Part shown: positions 1 through 6,365 of the stretch, piece by piece
Numbering within the stretch: position 1 is the stretch's first letter
How the letters are laid out: every line of letters starts with the position of its first letter
Position numbers and translations under genes: made by a program
Source: Euperipatoides rowelli
Taxonomy: Eukaryota > Onychophora > Udeonychophora > Euonychophora > Peripatopsidae
NCBI GenBank assembly: GCA_003024985.2
Contig: PXIH01S0002443.1
Strand: one strand, 5' to 3'
Length of the DNA stretch: 12,075 bases
The notes under the pieces: model-generated
The model's input: only the letters and a program-made list of their open reading frames with translations
Told to the model about the DNA's origin: nothing
Databases searched by the model: none

Positions 1-371
1 CACAGCAATTCCTCATTGCAAAGATAAAATGAGAACTACCACATTTCAATCCATTAGTAGATTGACCATTATGGAAGCCACAACAATTCTTTATTACAAA
101 GATAAAATGAGAACTACAAAATGTCAATCCATTAGTATATTAATCATAATGTAGCCGTAGCTGTTACTCATTGCAATGATAAAATGAGAACTGCAATATT
201 TCAATCCATTAGTAGATTTACCATTATGGAAGCCACAACAATTCTTTATTACAAAGATAAAATGAGAAATACAAAATGTCAATCCATTAGTAGATTAATC
301 ATAATGTAGCCACAGCTGTTAGTCATTGCAAAGATAAAATTAGGATAACTGCAATATGTCAATCCATTAGT
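1..371 (+). repeat. Minisatellite array A, ~78 bp unit, about 4.7 copies, cut by the window edge
   Basis: The anchor GATAAAATGAG (with variants) recurs at 23, 101, 178, 256 and 333, giving spacings of 78, 77, 78 and 77 bp. Each unit also carries TCAATCCATTAGTA, a block like GACCATTATGGAAGCCACA, and ATTGCAAAG or ATTACAAAG. Copies alternate: the first and third resemble each other (ACCATTATGGAAGCCACAAC), and the second and fourth resemble each other (AATCATAATGTAGCC), so there is a ~155 bp higher-order dimer. The array begins mid-unit at base 1 and stops abruptly after CCATTAGT at about 371, where unrelated sequence starts. The same repeat returns at 1583. No function is implied by the sequence. 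Confidence 0.92.
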
Positions 372-372
372 G

Positions 373-442
373 CAAGGTTTCTCAATCTTTTTTCCATTGA
401 GGAAATCCCTAAAATAATTTTTCATATCCTGAGGAACCCTTA
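373..442 (+). mobile_element. Possible hAT-type transposon end fragment
   Basis: Where array A breaks off, the sequence reads CAAGGTTTCTCAATC, then a T run, then a stretch containing TTGAGGAAATCCC and TGAGGAACCC. This resembles the terminal layout of many non-autonomous animal hAT elements (a CA-GGTTCTCAACC-like tip followed by T-rich sequence and GAGGAACCC). That resemblance is from general knowledge of the family. No transposase, partner end or target-site duplication is visible. It may be a one-ended relic cut by the next insertion at 443. Confidence 0.3.
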
Positions 443-616
443 CAGTGGCTCACCGAAGATATAATTTTGGAGGGGGCTAAGTTTAAAAAGTTGATGAGCT
501 TTTTATTTGGGAGGGGGGTGGGAGCATGACCCATTACCCCTTCCCCCACACACACACACCTCCATGCATCACTGAACCCCTACACAAGAAACATTTAAAA
601 GACAATAAAATTTCTT

Positions 617-635
617 GGGAAAGGGAGGGGGGGGG
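617..635 (+). other. G-rich tract with G-quadruplex potential
   Basis: GGGAAAGGGAGGGGGGGGG contains enough G runs for an intramolecular quadruplex. A second G-rich block, GGGAGGGGGGTGGG, is at 509-522, and a short CA repeat at about 548-559. All lie inside the candidate hAT-like element, so they are probably part of its subterminal sequence rather than a regulatory site. Confidence 0.5.
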
Positions 636-1486
636 ACAATTTAATTTATGTTGCTATTATCTATTTTTTTGATGTTTATTTTTTTTCCACTTCCCTCTCA
701 ATTTTCTCCACATACTATAATACTGTTACGTGTCTCCATAGTTTTAATTTTATATCTTATGATACCTGTATACATTAAAATCTATTTATTTTTATTACCG
801 TATATTTATTATTTAACAAAGACCTTGAAGAGCACATAAGGGTGAAGGTCAAGCTTTCAATAATAAACATCTAGAAACCCTGCATAGTTTTAGTAAACAA
901 GCTAATTGCAAAACTAGGAAATTAAGGCAATCCCGTTTATCCAATCATAACATTTAAAAAAAAAAACTTGGCTGCTTAATTATTCTAAGTCAAAGTTACA
1001 GGAAAAATAGGATTTTTCCTATTCTAAAGTTTTATTAAGTCAAAGTTCTAAGTCTAAAAACAGGTTTGCTATAATTGGTCAAAACCCAAAGTTTTAACTT
1101 TACTTAGACTTAACTTAATGCTGTGAACCAGCCTTAACTCTCTTATAATCTGTGTTATTTTCTTAACCTGAAGAAAGTTTCTTTTTTTTTTTTTTTTTTT
1201 AAAGAGAAAAGACTAAAAATGTGTACAATTTTATGTAACAGTCGGCAAGTACTGTAAATGGAATAATTTTTTTTTAAAACAATAGGGCGGGCGGATCTTT
1301 TTTGTTGATAGGTATTATTATTTTATCATGTCAAGTTTTATTAATTTTCTAAGATTAATTTGAAGCTAGTTTGATATTTTCACTTGACTAAAATCATTTA
1401 TACTAAATTACAGTATATGAAATGAGAAGAAATTACCAAAACATTTATTTATTCCATGATTTCTTACAGAAGAGTTTATTTGCACC

Positions 1487-1511
1487 ACCCCTCCCCCCNC
1501 CCCCCAAAAAA
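1487..1511. repeat. C-rich then A-rich low-complexity tract containing an N
   Basis: A nearly pure C stretch with an undetermined base at 1499 runs straight into a run of about 10 A. The N probably reflects difficulty calling the C run, so its length should not be trusted. It lies ~75-95 bp inside the right end of the candidate hAT-like element. Confidence 0.85.
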
Positions 1512-1582
1512 AAAATATTTAGGTGGCACCCTTTTCTATGATGGCATGTGGTGCGGGCCGCACCCCCCTTGGGACACCACTG

Positions 1583-1965
1583 ACTGCAACATGTGAATGC
1601 ATTAGTAGATGACCATTAGGTCAGCCTCTGCAATTCCTCAATGCAAAGATAAAATAAGAAGAATTGCAATATGTCAACCCATTAGTAGATTGATCATTAT
1701 GTAAGCCACAGCAATTTATCATTGCAAAGAAAAATGGAGGAGAACTGTAACATGTCAATCCATTAATAGATTGACCATTATGAAAGCCACAACAATTCCT
1801 AATTGCAAAGATAAAATGAAACTGCAATATATCAATCCATTAATAGATTGACAATTTATTATGGAAGCCATAGAATTTTCTCATTGCAAAGATAAAATGA
1901 GGATAATTGCAATATATCAATTGATTAATAGATTGACCATTATGAAAACCACAGCAATTTCTGTG
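1583..1965 (+). repeat. Minisatellite array B, ~81 bp unit, same family and orientation as array A
   Basis: The anchor CAAAGATAAAAT (degenerate in one copy, CAAAGAAAAAT) recurs with its G at 1648, 1729, 1810 and 1891, exactly 81 bp apart, and a partial unit trails to about 1965. Shared blocks are CAATCCATTAATAGATTGACC, ATTATGGAAGCCA and CAGCAATTCCT, matching array A. Copies are more diverged than in A and the dimer alternation is not obvious. The array ends beside a run of 19 T (1977-1995). Confidence 0.9.
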
Positions 1966-2881
1966 CTTTTAACTGCTTTTTTTTTTTTTTTTTTTGGTGT
2001 TTCTAGAAGGGTGTTAAAAAACTTCCACTTTTCAATTAATGCTGAGTTGTAATGAAATAAGTGTCTTACACTGTAATTTGAAATCGAAAGGTTTACAAAG
2101 TACATAAATGCCACTGATGCACATATGGATCAAGTGATTAAATATAAACACAGATAAGCAATGTCATCTGAATCATTTAGTTTTTAATGATTTTTAAAAC
2201 AATATATAATTTCTGTTAAATTTTAAAATTACACCAATGGGAAAAGTTATTCCCTCCTTTATGTTTTGGCTCATTTAAATATTATTGTCACAGTTATTTA
2301 TTTTATAATTTTTAAAATCTGTATTTAATCAAATGTTTTAATTTCTTTAAAAACTATTTTTTATTCTAGTTTGCCTGTGAGCATATCCTCTAGGGTCCTA
2401 AACACTCATGACATTCCTATGTTATTGGTAGCATTGATTGAAGAATCACCATGGATGAAACACAACAAAGATGGTAATATATGTTTACCGCCATCTGGTG
2501 ATAATATTTGATTGTACATTTTTTTTCCCCCCTTAACATGATTTTTGGAATACATAAATTTAAATGAAAGGGTGCCGTTTCGCAAAGTTGATTACCTGAA
2601 ATTGAATTGATAGACCATGCGCAGGTGAGCGGATTTATGTGCGTATTTAGTGTTGCCACATATTTAGTGTTAAACTACGGTAGTTAGAGTTAGGGTTCAG
2701 AACTTCAGGTTAGGATAAAAGTTAGGAATTTAAATAATGTAATATCGTCTGCTTTGATATTGTATTAAATAATATTTTTACGAGCTTAATGAAAAGTAGT
2801 ATATGATGTAAATATGTTGCATTGTATTTATATCGTTAATAATCAGCTCTGCAGAACTGTATCGAAATGAAGAGAAACTAC
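1966..2881. other. AT-rich sequence without recognisable genes
   Basis: This stretch opens with a 19 T homopolymer (1977-1995). At 2684-2725 there is a short patch of GTTAG/GTTAGG repeats (TTAGAGTTAGGGTT, CAGGTTAGG), too short and irregular to be telomeric. Open frames here are short and lack recognisable protein features. It abuts the 3' LTR of the retrotransposon. Confidence 0.7.
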
Positions 2882-3238
2882 TATTGTATCCCTAAAGAAT
2901 CAATAAATAAAGTATAAGTTTATAATTTAATATAAATACTTTATTCTACTCTGACAACAGAGTAGAATGTTTAGCCCAATTAAGGATATAATTTAGCCCA
3001 ATTACTGTATATCCTTAATTGGGCTAAATTGTTACTTTTTAAATTTTCATATCTGTTCTCATATGTATATCAATTGCATTTTCTAATAAACACTATAATA
3101 TATAGATCCAGCAGATCTGCTTCAGTCTCAAACATGGAATGAGAAATAACTTTAGAACATAAAACTTGTTACTTTCAGAACACGGATATCACGGTTCATA
3201 TTTAAATGACATGTAATATCAGTTCTTAATACACAATA
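2882..3238 (-). repeat. 3' LTR of the Gypsy-like element, carrying a 145 bp insertion
   Basis: It aligns with the LTRs at 4870-5111 and 6366-6576 over shared blocks such as TATAAGTTTATAATTTAA, GCAGATCTGCTTC, AATAACTTTAGAACAT and CATATTTAAATGACAT. Canonical TG...CA boundaries would be 2885-3235. Compared with the other copies it has 145 extra bases at 2961-3105 and lacks about 27 bases near its minus-strand start, where the others have the GCATGCA/TATACAGTTTAT region. Its PPT-proximal end shares CAGAACACGGATATCAC with the third LTR rather than with its own 5' partner. Confidence 0.88.
2961..3105. other. 145 bp insertion in the 3' LTR with two perfect hairpins
   Basis: The other LTR copies run directly from GACAACAG to ATCTAGCAG. 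Here 145 bases intervene. The first 8 inserted bases, AGTAGAAT, are the reverse complement of LTR sequence just before the junction, so 2943-2968 forms a perfect 11 bp stem (ATTCTACTCTG / CAGAGTAGAAT) with loop ACAA. Next comes a perfect 21 bp inverted repeat, 2970-2990 against 3008-3028, whose 17 nt loop holds another direct copy of TTTAGCCCAATTA. The remainder (3029-3105) is plain AT-rich sequence. No coding potential and no clear target duplication are seen. It could be a tiny MITE-like insertion or a templated snap-back repair insertion. Confidence 0.8.
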
Positions 3239-3255
3239 TCACCCCTTCCCTTAAG
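3236..3255 (-). promoter_or_regulatory. Polypurine tract next to the 3' LTR
   Basis: On the minus strand the sequence just before the LTR reads CTTAAGGGAAGGGGTGATAT and runs into the LTR tip TATTGTG. A purine run immediately upstream of the 3' LTR is the expected plus-strand DNA primer in LTR retrotransposons. The LTR sits at 2882-3238, so the tract overlaps its first bases depending on where the LTR tip is set. Confidence 0.75.
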
Positions 3256-3262
3256 TTTATAC

Positions 3263-3282
3263 ATATCACTCCTTCCCTTAAA
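3263..3282 (-). promoter_or_regulatory. Second, duplicated polypurine tract
   Basis: On the minus strand TTAAGGGAAGGAGTGATAT repeats the tract at 3236-3255 almost exactly (one substitution in the purine core, AAGGGAAGGAG against AAGGGAAGGGG), 27 bp further inside. It may be an upstream copy made by tandem duplication or a strand-transfer scar. Only the inner copy abuts the LTR. Confidence 0.7.
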
Positions 3283-3389
3283 GTTTTTTATTTTACTTTT
3301 GGTACTATTTCTTCTTTTATCTAACAAGATTTTAAAGCTATTGATCCAGATACCAATTTTTTTGTATTCGGATGATTGCTTTTTATTTG

Positions 3390-3617
3390 CTAATTTTCTT
3401 TTTGATTTTGCTTGTTGTTTCTTTTTATTGTTGGTTGCAGGTGGTTGGATTTAAAATTAAAATTACCTTCCTTGGGGGTAATTAACTTGGTTTCTTTTTC
3501 TAAAATGTTAATCAATTCTTTTAAGCAAGTATTTTTATTTTGTAAAAGTTTACTAGCTGGGCTTACTTTTTTCTTTGTTTCATTCTGTGCGCTATGTGTG
3601 TGGGTGTTGGATGGGCA
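3390..3617 (-). pseudogene. Degenerate pol stretch after the protease
   Basis: This 75-codon minus-strand open frame lies immediately after and partly overlaps the protease remnant in another frame. It contains VSPASKLLQNKN and LKELINILEKETKL. A charged, leucine-spaced segment of this kind often precedes the reverse-transcriptase domain in this retrotransposon group, but the resemblance is weak. No catalytic YxDD-type motif or other RT block follows. The frame stops at 3390 and only ~150 bp remain before the LTR, so the RT, RNase H and integrase parts are missing, apparently by an internal deletion whose junction I cannot place exactly. Confidence 0.4.
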
Positions 3618-3886
3618 TCAAAAATATTGTTCATGCTGATTCCCAATTGGTGGAACCAGGCTCGACCCAGGAGTGGTTTGTCACCTTTTTCAATTATTAA
3701 TAACTCTAACCTTTTAGCTTCAAAGTTATTGCATTTTGCCATTACCTCACAGTAGTCTACAGGTTTTGTAGTTTGACTAAAAGTTTTAAGTAGAATGTTC
3801 ATTGGTTTTAGATTCTTTTTAGGCCAAAATTTGTCAAAAATTTTCTTTGGCATAATGCTTATCGGTGCTTCAGTATCTACAGTAAT
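3563..3886 (-). pseudogene. Retropepsin (aspartic protease) remnant of the Gypsy-like element, inactive
   Basis: The frame opens after a stop at 3887-3889 and runs 107 codons. Near its start is VDTEAPISI (DTEA codons at 3866-3877), corresponding to the D-T/S-G-A catalytic loop of retroviral-type aspartic proteases with the Gly replaced by Glu. About 70 residues later PLLGRAWFHQLGI matches the conserved hydrophobic LLGR-x-W segment that closes the protease fold in Gypsy elements. Fold length and spacing fit one retropepsin domain. The active-site glycine is normally required, so the enzyme should be inactive. Upstream coding sequence is in other frames, so this part cannot be translated as one piece with gag. 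The last ~20 residues drift into a His/Thr/Lys-rich tail that is probably out of frame. Confidence 0.75.
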
Positions 3887-3911
3887 TCAAATTTGATGTT
3901 GACATCTATTA

Positions 3912-4232
3912 GAATCTGGGGATAATCTGTTTGCTGCCGTCGTAATTCAACGCAGTGTGCGTATTTACAAATAAGTTATTTGTCTCGTAATCAGAGTCGC
4001 CAGATTTCTGATTAGGATTGTCTGCTTCGCTTGGGTTTTCAGCCACGGCTTTTTGTTTATCGATTGTTCTGGAAAGGTTCACAGTTTTAGCTTTTATTTT
4101 AACTTTTGCAGCTTCTCTGCATACTGACCGTAAGTGTCCCTGTTTACCACAGCCGAAGCAGGTAGCAGTTTTGAATCTGCAATACTTTTCATTATGTTTT
4201 CTTCCGCCGCAGTGTTTACTAACTTTTTTAGT
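3912..4232 (-). pseudogene. Nucleocapsid fragment with zinc knuckles, out of frame with gag
   Basis: This minus-strand frame overlaps the 3' part of the gag frame. At 4119-4160 it encodes CFGCGKQGHLRSVC, a perfect C-x2-C-x4-H-x4-C zinc knuckle that binds nucleic acid in retroelement nucleocapsids. At 4179-4220 it encodes SKHCGGRKHNEKYC, the same spacing with the first Cys replaced by Ser, probably a damaged first knuckle. Two adjacent knuckles are common in this group. Downstream is a polar linker ending at a stop at 3909-3911, and the next part of the polyprotein appears in a further frame. It joins the capsid-like frame only if the A-run on the minus strand (T run, 4224-4229) lost or gained a base. 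Confidence 0.8.
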
Positions 4233-4786
4233 TTATTTAAACTAAAAATTTCCTTGACAGGCAAACGGTTCTCGCTGTTTACCTTGTTAGTAGCCTTGCT
4301 CAACATTTCTGCTGTTATCGCAATTTGTAATAAGGCATTGAAATCGATGTTGTTGGGCTCTAATATTTTTTTAATTGATTGATCATTTATACCGTATATA
4401 AACTGATAAACTAGGTAGAAGTTTAACTTCTCTTCCAACCCGCAATTTATAATCATTTTCCTCAGTGCTGCTACGAAATCTGTTACCGATACGTCTTCCT
4501 CATGCCTGCTCTTCCGCAGATTGAGACGTTCGATCCGGGAAAGTGGCTTGGGATTGTAATGACGCTCAAGTACGGTAAAAATTTCTTGGAGTCCCATATC
4601 TCCAGGTTTGGCTGGTGCTACTAAATCATTTAACAGATTGAAGGTGACATCGCCTATTACAGTCAGCACAGTTGGAATTTTTAAATCTTCGGCTACTTTA
4701 TTAGCCTGCAGAAACAATTTAATTTGATCCGTATATCTTGGCCATGTAATTAGATTCGAATCAAACTTGCTGATTTTACATTCCAT
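4094..4786 (-). pseudogene. Gag-like capsid region of a mag/K02A2.6-type Ty3/Gypsy element
   Basis: The 230-codon frame starts at ATG 4784-4786, shortly after the leader and primer-binding site. Residues ~15-181 look like genuine Gypsy gag: an aromatic N-terminal segment (TWPRYTDQIKLFLQANK), VLTVIGDVTFNLLNDLVAPAKP around 41-61, LERHYNPKPLSRIERL around 73-88, and VTDFVAALRKM around 101-111 followed by a helical segment. The protein would form the particle that packages element RNA. From about residue 186 the frame is wrong: the true continuation, with its zinc knuckles, lies in an overlapping frame after a six-A run, so the last ~40 residues are shift product. A programmed frameshift is unlikely here because it would sit inside gag before the nucleocapsid. 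I read it as a relic. Confidence 0.85.
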
Positions 4787-4849
4787 TATTATTATATTTC
4801 TGGACTAAAAAAAATAAAGATGTTTTTAAATATATATATTTAGGGTTCA

Positions 4850-4867
4850 GAATCAGACTTGTCGCCA
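4850..4867 (-). other. Primer-binding site (tRNA 3'-end complement)
   Basis: On the minus strand, TGGCGACAAGTCTGATTC starts 2-5 bases after the 5' LTR, depending on whether the LTR ends at ACAATA or at CA. The TGG start complements a tRNA CCA tail, and its position between LTR and gag is the expected one. The next bases, TGAACCC, continue to look like a tRNA T-loop complement, with one extra base. I cannot name the tRNA with confidence. Confidence 0.7.
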
Positions 4868-4869
4868 GT

Positions 4870-5111
4870 TATTGTATCCCTAAAGGATCAATAAATAAAC
4901 TATAAGTTTATAATTTAATATAAATACTTTATTCTACTATGACAACAGATCTAGCAGATCTGCTTCAAACAGTCTCAGAACATGGAATAAGAAATAACTT
5001 TAGAACATAACTTGTTACTTTCAAAACTTGGATATCTGGGTTCATATTTAAATGACATTTGTGCATTGCATGCATAATATACAGTTTATATTCAGTCCTT
5101 AATACACAATA
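4870..5111 (-). repeat. 5' LTR of the Gypsy-like element
   Basis: This ~240 bp copy is the least disrupted of the three and defines the LTR: TATTGTGTATTAAG at the minus-strand start and TTTAGGGATACAATA at the end, with TG...CA inside (4873-5108). It contains the 12 bp palindrome AGCAGATCTGCT and AT-rich stretches such as TATAAATA on the plus strand. A promoter and polyadenylation signal would be expected inside; AATAAA occurs only on the plus strand (AATAAATAAAC near 4890), opposite to the element, so I do not assign them. Confidence 0.88.
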
Positions 5112-5465
5112 GTATACCATATTGTGACCAGTGTGAAACACCAGTTCATCTGTTTCTATGCGAGTCCTGAGAGAAGTTGTATCCATTTTTGGACCTCCCA
5201 CTCGAATTATAAAGGACCAGAGTACTTTGTTTATGGGGCACATATTTGAATTAAATTGAAAGTTAAATATTTAAATGTTCAGGAAAAAAAAGGTTCTATG
5301 GTGAAATAACTGCTTGGTAAGTTAATTCTTGAATATGAAATCTTCTTTAAAATGTTAAGTATAAAATAAAGTATATGTTGCTAAAAATTGAATCAGATTG
5401 CTTCTATGATGAGGTCGATCACAATGCTTAGAGACAGTCAAGATTATTTCAGCTTTCTTGGGGCA
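5112..5465. other. Spacer beyond the 5' LTR, no gene recognised
   Basis: AT-rich with no credible coding region of its own; an open frame crossing 4965-5243 is mostly LTR sequence and is not supported. At 5191-5208 the plus strand reads GGACCTCCCACTCGAATT, similar to GGGCCTCCCCACTCTGAATT at 11038-11057 beside the LTR-like remnant. This may be shared retroelement debris or chance. Confidence 0.5.
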
Positions 5466-5833
5466 TTATGCAGAGGGATTCGGTCTCAAGCTGTCAAAGT
5501 GGGATAGATCTGTGGTATACACTGGCCTCAGATTCTTTAAGCTGGTGAACATAATAGGACAGGGATCTGGTCCACAGTGCTTGCCTTCGGCTATCATCTG
5601 TTTTAGCTGGTTTATTTCTCTGATGTTAAGTGAAAAATATCCACTCCACCTTTTAGCTTCATCCACAGCCTTCAATTGATGTAGAGTAGGTGCTTTAGTG
5701 GGATCATTTAACATGTCAGTTTAGGTGAAATCTTATTTTTCAGCTGTGTCTGGATACTCTTGTCTGGGATGGCACCATTTCTTCTAGCTGCTGATGATGG
5801 ACTGGTAGCGGATTGGAATAGTATGGAAAAATG
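5466..5833 (-). pseudogene. Unrecognised coding-like sequence broken by one frameshift
   Basis: Two abutting minus-strand frames have protein-like composition, unlike the hydrophobic or Lys/Asn-rich frames elsewhere in the window. The first (5708-5833) contains RRNGAIPDKSIQTQLKNK and then ISPKLT. The second (ATG 5712-5714, stop 5466-5468) has PTLHQLKAVDEAKRWSGYF, IREINQLKQMIAEGKHCGPD and a C-terminal TTDLSHFDSLRPNP. They overlap by a few bases and are offset by one, as if a single-base indel broke one frame near 5710. The second contains a probable helical segment (LKAVDEAKRW to LKQMIAEGK). I recognise neither sequence nor family. It could be a processed host pseudogene, a real exon with an error, or a piece of another mobile element. 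No clear splice sites or polyadenylation signal on this strand decide between these. Confidence 0.45.
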
Positions 5834-6365
5834 TCAAAGTGCTAATAAAAGTATGGAGAAATATAACTTATGGCTGTGGCTCGTTGACTGGAGATGGGCT
5901 GGTGCTGGCTGCAGCTTGGCTTACTTATATCAGCTTATTTATGTAGTTTCAATATTTCTTTCAGGTGATGGGACTTCTGAGTAGAGAAAAATTTTATTTT
6001 TGAATCAACCTTTCTGGATCCAAGTCCTAACCTTTATACCCATAAATTTTAAGAATACAGGCTTAGGGCAAAGAATTAGCATATTGACTGTCCCAAGTTT
6101 TAGTAAAGGAAACCAATCCAATGAGGTTTAAGGGGAGTAATTTTTAATATTTAAAAGTTCAGTTTCCAATAAAATTTAAAAAACACATTACAGATGTTAT
6201 GTCATCCATAGGTTGGGGCATCAAAGGAGGGAGGGTTTATTCAGGTCTATTGTTAAACAGTATATAGGACCAATTGTACTTCTCCACAGGAGTCAAGATG
6301 AGTCACCAGTAGTCAAAAATATGTACAAAATTAAATAATTTATATTATGGAAATATTTACAATAN
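5834..6365. other. Non-coding spacer ending at an N
   Basis: Nothing recognisable as a gene is seen. A plus-strand open frame over 5760-5984 has no protein signature and lies opposite the better minus-strand candidate. The stretch ends at an undetermined base, 6365, exactly where the third LTR copy begins. Confidence 0.55.

Larger units (their letters stand above)
443..1582. mobile_element. Candidate non-autonomous hAT-like element, ~1.14 kb, interrupting the minisatellite
   Basis: The left edge reads CAGTGGCTCACCGAAG and the right edge, read on the other strand, is CAGTGGTGTCCCAAGG. They share the CAGTGG tip and about 10 of 16 positions. Both ends have G-rich subterminal blocks in the same relative place: GGGAGGGGGGTGGG at 509-522 on the plus strand, and a C-rich tract at about 1487-1507 that is G-rich on the minus strand. 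Minisatellite lies on both outer sides of the 372-1582 block, so something was inserted or rearranged here. Against the call: no 8 bp target duplication is seen (AACCCTTA on the left, ACTGCAAC on the right) and there is no transposase. The interior is AT-rich with a run of 19 T at 1182-1200 and no credible gene. Confidence 0.35.
2882..5111 (-). mobile_element. Internally deleted Ty3/Gypsy-type LTR retrotransposon (mag/K02A2.6-like)
   Basis: Two direct copies of an LTR bracket ~1.6 kb that contains, in minus-strand order, a TGG-starting primer-binding site, a gag-like coding region, a CCHC zinc knuckle, a retropepsin remnant and a purine-rich tract next to the second LTR. The outermost shared bases form the inverted pair TATTGT...ACAATA, containing the usual TG...CA. 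Autonomous members of this group are typically about 4-6 kb and encode reverse transcriptase, RNase H and integrase. None is present here, and the gag-protease region is split by at least three frame changes. No direct target-site duplication is evident: on the plus strand the left flank ends ACTAC (or ACTAT with TG...CA boundaries) and the right flank starts GTATA (or ATAGT). The element is a dead relic; inter-element recombination is possible. Confidence 0.88.

Noticed and set aside
648-839. 63-codon plus-strand hydrophobic open frame
   Set aside because: Its Leu/Ile/Tyr/Phe-rich content is what AT-rich, T-rich DNA gives by chance, and it lies in the low-complexity interior of the candidate transposon with no coding context.
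1861-2114. Short open frames on both strands across the end of array B and the T run
   Set aside because: They translate minisatellite sequence and a 19-T homopolymer (Phe or Lys runs), not a protein.
2417-2659. 80-codon minus-strand open frame
   Set aside because: It has no recognisable motif, no supporting context, and its length is compatible with chance.
2684-2725. TTAGGG-like repeats suggesting telomeric sequence
   Set aside because: Only a few irregular GTTAG units over ~40 bp; not a telomere array.
3412-3639. 75-codon plus-strand frame opposite the pol remnant
   Set aside because: It is antisense to the better-supported protease and pol remnants and has no signature of its own.
4210-4240. 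Programmed ribosomal frameshift at the A run
   Set aside because: The shift would fall inside gag before the nucleocapsid, and additional uncompensated breaks follow, so decay or base error is simpler.
4018-4382. Plus-strand open frames opposite gag
   Set aside because: They are antisense shadows of the gag and nucleocapsid coding sequence.
4965-5243. 92-codon minus-strand open frame crossing the 5' LTR boundary
   Set aside because: Half of it is LTR sequence, it has no conserved motif, and the outer half alone is too short to support.
5760-5984. 74-codon plus-strand frame rich in Trp
   Set aside because: It overlaps the more protein-like minus-strand frame and matches no family I recognise.
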